From positions 32,293 to 96,292 of the IMG/VR virus record IMGVR_UViG_3300050138_000571: a stretch of 64,000 nucleotides of DNA; one strand, given 5' to 3'. Both the position numbers and the translations under genes were made by a program. Each line of letters begins with the position of its first letter. Within the stretch, counting starts at the first letter, position 1. Under the pieces are notes generated by a model. That model had not been told where the DNA came from, made no database searches, and was given only the letters and a program-made list of their open reading frames with translations. Shown one piece after another: positions 42,719 to 49,467 of the stretch. Origin of the DNA: a virus.

Positions 42719-43081
42719 TTAAGCCGCCATCCTTGCGCCCTTGGCCAGATTCTGTTCGGCCCAGAGCGGCTGCAGACGCACGGACAGCTTGTAGTTCAGG
42801 TTATCGCGGTACCGAGTGCGGCTCCATTCTCGCTTCTGGGGGAGGTGGTCTCGCCTGTAGTTTTGGTGATACGCCTTGAATTTGTCAGCGTTGGCTTCTT
42901 GATATCGCTTCTTGCGCTCTGCCTGTTCAGCGCATTTGTCGGCAGGCCGGGACGCTAGATAGGCGGCGTTCCCCTCTTTTAAACAAGCCCTGCAGCGGCT
43001 TTGCCTGCCAGATGGGCGATCCTTGCGCCTGTTGAACTCGCCCTCGTCCTTAGGGAGCATGCACTTGGTGCAGGTCTTCAC
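42719..43081 (-). pseudogene. Internally deleted HNH endonuclease remnant
   Basis: A 120-residue frame starting with GTG. The N-terminal zinc part (CTKCMLPKDEGEF, CRACLKE) parallels the intact gene at 45631. After NYKLSV it jumps straight to RLQPLWAEQNLAKGA; in the intact gene these segments are separated by about 100 residues that hold the HIDHKRPL catalytic core. The catalytic histidines are therefore missing. The final 41 bp shared with the intact gene are identical, so the loss or exchange is recent. A class B motif is still upstream. Confidence 0.7.
42735..42775 (-). repeat. 41-bp exact repeat, copy in HNH remnant
   Basis: Read on the minus strand this is identical to 46336-46376 on the plus strand. 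It encodes LQPLWAEQNLAKGA. Confidence 0.9.
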
Positions 43082-43087
43082 TCACCA

Positions 43088-43094
43088 ATGATTG
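43088..43094 (-). promoter_or_regulatory. Class B motif
   Basis: CAATCAT, 6 nt before the GTG start of the HNH remnant. Confidence 0.55.
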
Positions 43095-43169
43095 CCGTTG
43101 ACGGCACCGGGCTTTGGGGCTAGACGAGTAAGAGCGCCCCAATGTCGGGGTGACGATTGGGGGTACGAA

Positions 43170-43487
43170 ATGGCGAAAAACACAAACGTGAGCGACTTGG
43201 TCAACGAGTTCGTACAGAAATTGACGGACGCTCTCCAGCGCCAGACCGAGACGCGAGCCCGGGAGGCGGTACTGAGTGCGTTCGGGGGCGGCCCAGCGGC
43301 CCCTAGGGGCGTCCAACGGCCGAGGAAGGCAGGTAGCTCCCACCTCAGGCTAGCGGGCCGCTACATGGGGCTCATCCGCAGGATGAAAAAGGGAGAGCAG
43401 AAGCAGATCAAGGGCGTTCGCGCCACCCAGGGCGTCGAGGCGGCGATCACCTTGATGAACCAGATGACGGCGGCGAGGGGCGCGTAA
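43170..43487 (+). CDS. Small basic, possibly DNA-binding protein
   Basis: A 105-residue rightward gene inside the leftward block. The N-terminal helix (VNEFVQKLTDALQRQTETRAREAVLSAFGGG) followed by a basic Pro/Arg/Lys linker resembles small nucleoid-type proteins with a helical head. The C-terminal half is helical and basic. The start at 43170 follows a GGGGG stretch by 5 nt; a longer upstream start is possible. It may be a regulator at the boundary. Function unproven. Confidence 0.55.
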   Translation: MAKNTNVSDLVNEFVQKLTDALQRQTETRAREAVLSAFGGGPAAPRGVQRPRKAGSSHLRLAGRYMGLIRRMKKGEQKQIKGVRATQGVEAAITLMNQMTAARGA

Positions 43488-43499
43488 AGAAAGGTAGCG

Positions 43500-43546
43500 C
43501 CCTCGTAAGAGCCAACTTCACTTTGCGGGTGATGCTCTTACGAGGG
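43500..43546. repeat. Inverted repeat with 13-bp arms
   Basis: CCCTCGTAAGAGC (43500-43512) is exactly inverted at 43534-43546, with a 21-nt loop. No U-tract is present on either side. It lies just past the rightward gene's stop and past the micro-ORF on the other strand, so it could be a bidirectional terminator, a processing site or a protein-binding site. Confidence 0.7.
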
Positions 43547-43621
43547 CCAGCGGACACGGGGAACACTGTGGCAGACGTGGAGTCCGCGGTCTGCCGGCGC
43601 GGTGGAAAAAGAGCGAGACGA

Positions 43622-43681
43622 TTACTGGGGGTAGGATTCCCCGGCCAACCCACTTTTCTTCGTCTCGTTCTCCCACTCCAT
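43622..43681 (-). CDS. Candidate 19-residue micro-ORF
   Basis: ATG at 43681-43679 reads MEWENETKKSGLAGESYPQ and ends with TAA at 43624-43622. It begins 8 nt after a leftward class A motif and has no other gene downstream for that motif, since the next gene on this strand is over 400 bp away. Confidence 0.4.
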   Translation of the reverse strand: MEWENETKKSGLAGESYPQ

Positions 43682-43689
43682 CACTAAGC

Positions 43690-43701
43690 CTATAGCGAAC
43701 G
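43690..43701 (-). promoter_or_regulatory. Class A motif without a long gene
   Basis: CGTTCGCTATAG on the minus strand, 8 nt before the micro-ORF ATG. It is placed just after the tandem terminators, as a fresh start of transcription. Confidence 0.75.
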
Positions 43702-43716
43702 TCGGGCAAAGGAAAA

Positions 43717-43748
43717 ACCTCCGGAGGATTACAAGGCCCTCCGGAGGT
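43717..43748 (-). terminator. Leftward rho-independent terminator
   Basis: ACCTCCGGAGG and CCTCCGGAGGT form an 11-bp stem with a 10-nt loop; on the minus strand the stem runs straight into TTTTT. Each arm is itself near-palindromic. Confidence 0.75.
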
Positions 43749-43769
43749 AAGTTTAGGCTATAAAATCCG

Positions 43770-43786
43770 GCCCATCAGAGATGGGC
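43770..43786 (-). terminator. Upstream leftward terminator-like hairpin
   Basis: GCCCATC-AGA-GATGGGC, 7-bp stem with 3-nt loop, followed on the minus strand after CGGA by TTTTAT. It acts in series with the stronger hairpin at 43717. Confidence 0.6.
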
Positions 43787-43850
43787 TGGACAGGCACTAT
43801 TGTCCCCAATTCGAGGGATGCCCTTCGGCCTCAGCCGACGTGCTTGGGTC

Positions 43851-44264
43851 TTACGATTGGTGGATCAGGATGAACTGGCACACCTTCGCGGACAGGTCCG
43901 TTGCGGTGGTCTGCTGGATGTGGCCGGCCACGGTGATGGTCGACTCGAACCCGGCGGTCCGGTCGAGCGGGGTCGTCAGGTCGGTCACGGCCATGACCTT
44001 GTCGCCGACTACCGCGCCCGCGAGCACGAGCGAACCAGCGGCGGCGGCGCCGTCCTGGCTCACGACGAGGAACGGGTTGCCCGCAAGGATCGTGGCGCCG
44101 GCCTTGGTGATGCCACCGGCAAAGTCGACCGCGGTGCCGAATCTCCAGGATCCGTCCTCGTCGCTGATCTTGGCGGTTTGAATGGCACGCCCGCCGAAGA
44201 CGCGGGTGCTGAATTTGAAGGTGGTGGGGTATCCGGGGGTGGTGAGAATCGTCGATCCGGCCAT
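43851..44264 (-). CDS. Small virion or decoration-type protein
   Basis: A 137-residue beta-rich protein (ILTTPGYPTTFKFSTRVFGG, NPFLVVSQDGAAAAGSLVLAGAVVGDKVMAVTDLT). The start at 44264 is fixed by AAGGAGA 8 nt upstream. The composition fits a small structural or head-decoration protein. It is the first structural gene after the integrase on this strand and is followed by two terminators. No family recognised. Confidence 0.6.
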   Translation of the reverse strand: MAGSTILTTPGYPTTFKFSTRVFGGRAIQTAKISDEDGSWRFGTAVDFAGGITKAGATILAGNPFLVVSQDGAAAAGSLVLAGAVVGDKVMAVTDLTTPLDRTAGFESTITVAGHIQQTTATDLSAKVCQFILIHQS

Positions 44265-44322
44265 AGTGAGTCTCCTTGAGCGGGTGTGGGTTTTGGGTGC
44301 CCCCAGAGGGGCGGTCAAGGAG

Positions 44323-44329
44323 ATGATTG
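44323..44329 (-). promoter_or_regulatory. Class B motif, long spacing
   Basis: CAATCAT, 58 nt before the ATG at 44264, just past the integrase stop. The gene it precedes has a strong Shine-Dalgarno sequence. Confidence 0.5.
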
Positions 44330-44333
44330 GTAC

Positions 44334-45560
44334 TCAGTTGGCGGGTCGCGTTTCCTCCTGGACAACGACGCCCAACGTCGTCGGGACCTCGATCTGGATG
44401 CGGCCGCGGTCGGCGGCGGTGAAGCGACCCGGGAGCAGGTGGCTGTAGCGCTCCGTCGTGACCACCGAGCTATGGCCCATGACCTCTTGGAGCTTCTCTA
44501 AGGTCCCGCCGCCGAGCACCCATTGCGACGCAAACGTGTGCCGGGTCGCGCGGTACCAGATCATGGGCTCGATTCCCAGCTCGGTCAGGGTCTGGCGCAG
44601 CTCCTCTCCCATTCTGTGATCGCCCAGGAAGCGTCGCAGGGGGCCGGTGGCGGCGCCGCCCCGCATCCCGAGCATGGGCGGGCAGACCAAACCGGCGCCG
44701 CCCGTGATTACCCTGTGCTTCTCCAGCAGCGGGTACAGGGAGTCTAGGATCGGGACGATGCGGATCTCGCCGTCCTTGACCTTTGCCCGGCCGTCCGCGG
44801 TCAGCCGGGCGGCAGCCTTCCCCTTGCGCCTCTGGACCTGCTCTCGGACTGCGATCGTGCGCGAGATCAGGTTGACGGAGGCCCAGTCGAGGGCGCGGAC
44901 CTCTGACGTACGGAGGCCGCCCAGGGCGCCAACGGCGTAGGCGATGGCGATGCTGGTGTGTTTTTTGTACAGGCTCTCGTAGACGCGAAAGATGTCGGCG
45001 GCGTCCTTGATAAAAGGTACGTCCTTGGGATCGTGGTCGGATTTGAGGAACTCGCGCCGGGTTTTCTTGGACAGCATCCGGGTCGGGTTCATTTTGGCGT
45101 GCCCGTCCTCCACGAGATCCGAGTACAGGGACGAGAGCAGGGCCATGCATAGCTTGACCGTGGCCTTGCTCAAGCCCTTGGTGCGGAGGGCGGCCATCGT
45201 AGTCTTGAGGACCGACACATCGACCTCGTTTGGCGCCAAGTCGCCGATGAGAGGCTTGAGGTGGTTCGTCCAGCGGCTCGCGTCATCATAATGACTCTCG
45301 TGTGCGGTCCGCGCCGCCAGCCAGGTCACGGCCAGGGCACCTAGACTTGCGAGGTCCGTCCGGCTGCCCTCTCCGAGACCGTAGATCCCGTCCTGGACTC
45401 GCTTGGTGACCTGGTCGAGCAGGCGGCGGGCGGTGTCGGCGTCCGGCAGGGACTTCGTGCGACGTTTGCCGTCAACGTCATAAAATTGGATAATGGTCCG
45501 GTTGCCGACGGTCCTGATCGACCCGGCCCCGTGCGGTCTGCGGCGCTTCTTGCGTGCCAT
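44334..45560 (-). CDS. int: Tyrosine integrase
   Basis: A 408-residue site-specific recombinase. An AP2-like/arm-binding start (GSIRTVGNRTIIQFYDVDGKR) and a SAM-like core-binding domain come before the catalytic domain. Catalytic residues: Arg217 (GGLRTSEVRALDW), Arg340 in RATRHTFASQWV, His363 in MGHSS and Tyr372 in ERYSHL. The position normally holding the box II His, three residues before Arg340, is Arg. It is expected to integrate and excise phage DNA with an excisionase. A class A motif, not a class B, lies 9 nt before the ATG. Confidence 0.9.
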   Translation of the reverse strand: MARKKRRRPHGAGSIRTVGNRTIIQFYDVDGKRRTKSLPDADTARRLLDQVTKRVQDGIYGLGEGSRTDLASLGALAVTWLAARTAHESHYDDASRWTNHLKPLIGDLAPNEVDVSVLKTTMAALRTKGLSKATVKLCMALLSSLYSDLVEDGHAKMNPTRMLSKKTRREFLKSDHDPKDVPFIKDAADIFRVYESLYKKHTSIAIAYAVGALGGLRTSEVRALDWASVNLISRTIAVREQVQRRKGKAAARLTADGRAKVKDGEIRIVPILDSLYPLLEKHRVITGGAGLVCPPMLGMRGGAATGPLRRFLGDHRMGEELRQTLTELGIEPMIWYRATRHTFASQWVLGGGTLEKLQEVMGHSSVVTTERYSHLLPGRFTAADRGRIQIEVPTTLGVVVQEETRPAN

Positions 45561-45569
45561 TACGTAGGA

Positions 45570-45581
45570 CTATAGCGAACC
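45570..45581 (-). promoter_or_regulatory. Class A motif before int
   Basis: GGTTCGCTATAG on the minus strand, 9 nt before the integrase ATG. The first bases vary from the common form. Confidence 0.75.
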
Positions 45582-45630
45582 TCGTGAGTTAGCGCAATCG
45601 ATTTCGGCATAGATCAAATGGCCCGCAACC

Positions 45631-46404
45631 ATGTTACGGGTGAAGACCTGTCTAAAATGCGACTTACCTAAGGAAGACGACGAGTTCGGTCGGATGGCGG
45701 CCAACAAAGACGGCCTGCATCGCTGGTGCCGCCCCTGCAAGCGCCTGTACGAAAATTCCAGGGCACCAAGCACCACTGACGAACCGCCTCTCGCCAAGGT
45801 GTGCTCTGCATGCGGTGAAGAGAAAATCCTGGACGAGTTCAATCTGCACCGGAGGCGCCGAGATGGGCGCCATCCCCAGTGCAAGGCCTGCATGTCGCTC
45901 TATCAGCGCGGCCAGCGCCTGCTAAATTCGAAGGGGAGGCTCCCCAAAACGCCTGCCCACCTCAAGAAGCAGCGAGCTGTAAGGTCCAAACGTTTTCGGA
46001 GTCGGCACCCGGAGCGCGCTCGCGACTATCGACGTAAGAGATACGACTCCGATCTGAGCTTCAAACTATCGGTACTGTTGCGCTCGCGAATCGCCCACGC
46101 GGTCGAGGCCACGCCCGGCCTCAAGGGAGGCTCCGCGGTTAAGGACCTTGGCTGTACCGTCGGCGAGCTGAGGATGTGGCTGGAGTCCAAGTTCTACCCG
46201 CACCCTGAGACGGGCGAGCAGATGACGTGGGGGAATCATTCTAAGGACGGCTGGCACATCGACCACAAACGCCCGCTCAAGGAATTTGACCTCACGGATC
46301 GTGAACAGTTCCTGCAGGCCTGCCATTACACGAACCTGCAGCCGCTCTGGGCCGAACAGAATCTGGCCAAGGGCGCCAAGGAGGAGTGGGAACGGGCTGC
46401 CTAG
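45631..46404 (+). CDS. HNH endonuclease with two zinc modules
   Basis: A 257-residue protein. Two CxxC modules (CLKCDLPKEDDEF with CRPC, and CSACGEEKILDEF with CKAC) are followed by a basic linker and an HNH-type core: GWHIDHKRPL and NLQPLWAEQNLAKGAK. GTG at 45640 is an alternative start that matches the GTG of the deleted paralogue at 43081. It is divergent from int. It is a probable homing endonuclease and the parent-type sequence of the remnant at 42719. Confidence 0.8.
   Translation: MLRVKTCLKCDLPKEDDEFGRMAANKDGLHRWCRPCKRLYENSRAPSTTDEPPLAKVCSACGEEKILDEFNLHRRRRDGRHPQCKACMSLYQRGQRLLNSKGRLPKTPAHLKKQRAVRSKRFRSRHPERARDYRRKRYDSDLSFKLSVLLRSRIAHAVEATPGLKGGSAVKDLGCTVGELRMWLESKFYPHPETGEQMTWGNHSKDGWHIDHKRPLKEFDLTDREQFLQACHYTNLQPLWAEQNLAKGAKEEWERAA
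46336..46376 (+). repeat. 41-bp exact repeat, copy in intact HNH gene
   Basis: It is identical to the minus strand of 42735-42775, in inverted orientation 3.6 kb away, across the integrase. Confidence 0.9.
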
Positions 46405-46405
46405 A

Positions 46406-46418
46406 GCGTTCGCTATAG
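46406..46418 (+). promoter_or_regulatory. Class A motif
   Basis: GCGTTCGCTATAG then GCAGGTC and ATG at 46426. It begins the long right-arm gene series. Confidence 0.8.
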
Positions 46419-46425
46419 GCAGGTC

Positions 46426-47061
46426 ATGGACCTCTTCGTGGCATTCCTACCCCTCCTGGCCTGGGCAGCTTTTGTGACTTGCATGATCGCCGCGATCATG
46501 TGGCCCCGCAAAACGAAGGTCTCGATCAAGGTCGACCCCGACCCCCTGGCGAAGGCCCAGCAGCAGATCCGAGACCTGCAGGATGCCCTTCGCTTCTACG
46601 TGGACCGACACGACGAAGCCAGCGAACAACTGGAGCTGGCAGTCGCTCGAATCGACATGCTGAGGCGCCACAAGGCGGAGATCGTCGAGCGCGTGGAGGG
46701 CATCTTCCACATGGCCCGCTGGATCCAGGAGGACCGGGATACGGCTGAGGCCGAGGTCGTCAGACTCAAGGAGATGGTCGAGCGCCTGCGAGGGATTTGG
46801 TCGCAGACCGGCAAGATCGCCGCCCGCCGCCTCGGCGACCTCATCCGGGCCAAGCTGGAAATCGAGCAATTGACCTTGCAGATGGTCGGCATCAGCTCGG
46901 CCGCAATGGGCTGGATGGACGCTCCCGTCCTACGCGGCGATTACGTCTGGTCGGTGCCGTACCAGGACGTGCTGGTCCTGCGCCAACGCTATGAGAAGCT
47001 GCGAACCTTTATCCACCCCGATCTCCTCCAGGAAATCGAGCAGTCGTCGAGCGGCCAATGA
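46426..47061 (+). CDS. Membrane-anchored coiled-coil protein
   Basis: A 211-residue protein. Residues 3-26 (FVAFLPLLAWAAFVTCMIAAIMW) form one membrane helix, and residues 40-165 form a long coiled coil facing the cytoplasm. Such architecture suits a membrane scaffold or superinfection-exclusion protein, but no family is recognised. It overlaps the next gene by ATGA. Confidence 0.65.
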   Translation: MDLFVAFLPLLAWAAFVTCMIAAIMWPRKTKVSIKVDPDPLAKAQQQIRDLQDALRFYVDRHDEASEQLELAVARIDMLRRHKAEIVERVEGIFHMARWIQEDRDTAEAEVVRLKEMVERLRGIWSQTGKIAARRLGDLIRAKLEIEQLTLQMVGISSAAMGWMDAPVLRGDYVWSVPYQDVLVLRQRYEKLRTFIHPDLLQEIEQSSSGQ

Positions 47062-47405
47062 ACAAGGATCAGGCGCGGATGAACGCGCTGGCCATCACGA
47101 CCGTGATGGAGGCGATTCTCTCCATACCTTTGGAGCTGCAGGGGATGAAAGCAGAGATTGCAGAGCTTCGGCGTCAGATTTCTGTCCTGCAGGCGGTACA
47201 GCCGCTGGCGATCGTCGCCGTTCCAGAGGCTGCCGAACGCCTCGGTGTGACGCAAAGGACGGTACGGAGGATGCTGAAGTCGGGGCGCCTGAAGTCGGTT
47301 CGGATAGGGAATCGGGTTCGGGTCGACCTGAGCACGGTGCAGTCCGCTCTTTTGATGACGGCAGACAGCGCATTTGGCATTGACAGCAAAACCCAAGCAG
47401 CCTAG
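47058..47405 (+). CDS. Helix-turn-helix protein, candidate excisionase or regulator
   Basis: A 115-residue protein. A short coiled coil precedes a MerR/excisionase-type winged helix: VPEAAERLGVTQRTVRRMLKSGRL, then VRIGNRVRVDLSTV. The family recognises DNA as excisionases or plasmid/phage regulators. Its place 1.5 kb from the integrase fits a recombination directionality factor, but an ordinary regulator is possible. Confidence 0.7.
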   Translation: MNKDQARMNALAITTVMEAILSIPLELQGMKAEIAELRRQISVLQAVQPLAIVAVPEAAERLGVTQRTVRRMLKSGRLKSVRIGNRVRVDLSTVQSALLMTADSAFGIDSKTQAA

Positions 47406-47415
47406 CATCAAAATC

Positions 47416-47589
47416 ATGAACTTCTACGTTACCTGGATGACCTCAAGTCGGATCTCGCTGCAGGAGCGGATCGGGCCTTTCCTCATGCGGGAGTCCGCCG
47501 AGCGCGAGGTCGACTTCGTGCTTTCGGACCCCCGGATCCTGGTGAGAGACATCGACATCGAGGTCGTAGAGGAGAACGCACATGGATAA
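47416..47589 (+). CDS. Small hypothetical protein
   Basis: A 57-residue protein (MNFYVTWMTSSRISLQER to VVEENAHG). It begins at ATG 47416; an upstream in-frame ATG would overlap the previous gene. No family recognised. Confidence 0.55.
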   Translation: MNFYVTWMTSSRISLQERIGPFLMRESAEREVDFVLSDPRILVRDIDIEVVEENAHG

Positions 47590-47860
47590 AGAGAAGACGC
47601 TGACGATGTACGTGACGAAGTACTGGGCAACCCAGGGGATCTTCAAGGTGAGGGGACGAGTCACAGGAGAGGGAGATCGTTATTTCACCTCTGGCCCCGT
47701 CTTCGTGCGGATTGGGAAGGACGCCTTCGAGACCGAGGACGAGGCACAGATCCAGGTTCGCAGAGCAGCCGAGAAGAAGCACACAAGCCTCATGAAGGAA
47801 GCGGCCAAGATTGCCAGAATAGAATTGTACGGCGTCGCGGTTGTGGACAGGCTCAAGTAG
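47582..47860 (+). CDS. Small hypothetical protein
   Basis: A 92-residue protein overlapping the previous gene by 8 bp. Strands at 8-50 (LTMYVTKYWATQGIFKVRGRV, PVFVRIGKDAFETEDEA) are followed by a basic helix. This is a common phage small-protein pattern without assigned function. Confidence 0.6.
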   Translation: MDKEKTLTMYVTKYWATQGIFKVRGRVTGEGDRYFTSGPVFVRIGKDAFETEDEAQIQVRRAAEKKHTSLMKEAAKIARIELYGVAVVDRLK

Positions 47861-47868
47861 GCCGACTG

Positions 47869-48324
47869 ATGCGACTGCAGCGTGCACCATTTCTCTGTGG
47901 CCCACTCGCGATCCTGAATGGCGCACGTGCGCTCGGGATCCGACTCACGGAGCGAGAAATCCGGCTGCACACTGGCACCACCAAGAAGGACGGCACCAAC
48001 GCCTTCGGGATGCTCAGCGCCCTCGAAAGGTTGGGGCTCGAATTCCGAGAGATGAACGGCACCAAGGCGACCGCGTTTGACCACCTGCTGGAGAGCATTA
48101 TCGAGGGCTACGTTGGCGCCCTCTGTGTGGAGGAAGGAAATCACTGGATCGCCGCGATTGGCGCCGTAGGGAATCGGATTGTCACATTTGACTCCTGGAA
48201 CTCGTTCATGAACAAGAAGGAGTGCGGAGTCGATGTCCTGAACCAAAAGCAGCTCATACAGTGGTGGGCCCACGGACCCACGAACGAGTACTACGGAATT
48301 TTGTTCAAGAAGGGACCCCGATGA
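47869..48324 (+). CDS. Papain-like (C39-type) cysteine peptidase-like protein
   Basis: A 151-residue protein. Cys10 in FLCGPLAILNGARALG begins the first helix, His92 lies in GNHWIAAIG and Asp108 in VTFDSWN, the order found in C39-like peptidases and related papain-fold enzymes. A role in processing a peptide or attacking a host protein is possible. There is no secretion signal and no ABC transporter nearby. It overlaps the next gene by ATGA. Confidence 0.65.
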   Translation: MRLQRAPFLCGPLAILNGARALGIRLTEREIRLHTGTTKKDGTNAFGMLSALERLGLEFREMNGTKATAFDHLLESIIEGYVGALCVEEGNHWIAAIGAVGNRIVTFDSWNSFMNKKECGVDVLNQKQLIQWWAHGPTNEYYGILFKKGPR

Positions 48325-48656
48325 GAAACCTCGAAGACAGACCACTGCACACGGCCGCGGACCGCGCGACCGCGAATCTGCGCGCTCTCGGCCTCAACGT
48401 GAAACCCGCGGTCGACGGCGCCGTCAAAGCCTACCTGGAGGCCATAATGCATCCCGACAGCTTGGTCCGGGTGACAGTGGTGGCCGAAGACGAGATGGCA
48501 CTCTTCGACTACATTGTGAACATAGACAAGAACGGCCGCAACAATATCGACTGGTCGAAGACCTGCAGGTCGACGGCCGAGCGCCCGGAGCTGGAGCTGC
48601 TCATCGAGTTCAAGAATGGATCCGGGATCGAGCTGGTGAGGCCACGTTCGCTATAG
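48321..48656 (+). CDS. Hypothetical protein ending in class A motif
   Basis: A 111-residue alpha/beta protein (VRVTVVAEDEMALFDYIVN, ELELLIEFKNGSGIELV). Its last three residues RSL and stop come from the motif at 48644. No family recognised. Confidence 0.6.
   Translation: MRNLEDRPLHTAADRATANLRALGLNVKPAVDGAVKAYLEAIMHPDSLVRVTVVAEDEMALFDYIVNIDKNGRNNIDWSKTCRSTAERPELELLIEFKNGSGIELVRPRSL
48644..48656 (+). promoter_or_regulatory. Class A motif overlapping a stop codon
   Basis: ACGTTCGCTATAG with TAG as the upstream gene's stop and ATG 7 nt further. Confidence 0.8.
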
Positions 48657-48663
48657 ACAGGGA

Positions 48664-49320
48664 ATGAACGACTTCCTGGATCGTGTCCCCCAAGCGCCCG
48701 AACCAAAAGACGACCTGGCCGCCGAGAAGCACCATCAGATGCCGTCGCTGATCAACCAGCTGATGATGGGCGCCGACGCCTGGATGCAGCTGGCGAATCA
48801 GAACCTACCCGGCCTCACGCCCGAGCAAGGTCGGTGGCTCTACGAAGAGCGGGCTCAGCGAGCAACCGAGTACCGGGAGCGCGCCGAGCGCATTCGCTAC
48901 TGGATAGCCAGGGCAGAGGCCTTTCGCGACAACCCGAATGTGCCCCTCGACGACATGAGCGGACCTATCGTCTGCTCGATGCTCGAAATCATCTGCGGAC
49001 CTGTCCCTCGTGAGCTGTATCGAGACGCAGAGTGGTTGATCGTGGCCGCGCATCTGTCGACTCAGGGCGTGACCTATTTCTGGGCCCCGAAGTTCTCGGG
49101 GTACACCAGCAATCTTGCGAAGGCGGGTCGGTACACGGAAGAAGAGGCGAAACGTCGAGAGATATGGTCCGAGCGAATGGAGGTCGCCGTCCTCCTCACA
49201 GAGGCCGAGGCGATGTCGTTCCGGGCCGTATCTGATGTCAATGCACACCGCTGGTTCCACGACCGTTTCCCCGGCAATCGAGCGGACCACGATCTGAACT
49301 TCGTCCCCGGAGAGACCTAG
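48664..49320 (+). CDS. Hypothetical protein
   Basis: A 218-residue mostly helical protein with many aromatic and charged residues (WLYEERAQRATEYRERAERIRYWIARAEAF). It has no membrane segment or known motif. Confidence 0.6.
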   Translation: MNDFLDRVPQAPEPKDDLAAEKHHQMPSLINQLMMGADAWMQLANQNLPGLTPEQGRWLYEERAQRATEYRERAERIRYWIARAEAFRDNPNVPLDDMSGPIVCSMLEIICGPVPRELYRDAEWLIVAAHLSTQGVTYFWAPKFSGYTSNLAKAGRYTEEEAKRREIWSERMEVAVLLTEAEAMSFRAVSDVNAHRWFHDRFPGNRADHDLNFVPGET

Positions 49321-49336
49321 CGCTCGTAGGCAAGCA

Positions 49337-49444
49337 ATGCACGACATCCTAAGTCTTTGGGCCGTCAACATCTTCCTGGTGGTGCCAGTGATAGGGATCT
49401 GGGAGCTGACCAAGTGGCTGTGGCGGGGTCTGGGTAGATGGTAA
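49337..49444 (+). CDS. 35-residue single-pass membrane peptide
   Basis: MHDILSLWAVNIFLVVPVIG continues to LTKWLWRGLGRW and TAA. One hydrophobic helix with a Trp-rich basic end. No ribosome binding site is clear; it starts 17 nt after the previous stop. Confidence 0.5.
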   Translation: MHDILSLWAVNIFLVVPVIGIWELTKWLWRGLGRW

Positions 49445-49448
49445 GCCG

Positions 49449-49461
49449 GCGTTCGCTATAG
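49449..49461 (+). promoter_or_regulatory. Class A motif
   Basis: GCGTTCGCTATAG, 6 nt before ATG 49468 and 4 nt after the membrane peptide's stop. Confidence 0.8.
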
Positions 49462-49467
49462 GGAGTC

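Larger units (their letters stand above)
43488..43850. other. 363-bp boundary region with hairpins, terminators and a micro-ORF
   Basis: This stretch between a rightward gene and the leftward structural gene at 43851 holds a 13-bp-arm hairpin, a leftward class A motif with a 19-codon ORF and two tandem leftward terminators. The stretch 43787-43850 shows nothing recognisable. No integrase core site could be identified. Confidence 0.6.

Noticed and set aside
43488-45630. A definite attP site next to the integrase
   Set aside because: No core with flanking arm repeats could be recognised without a host sequence for comparison.
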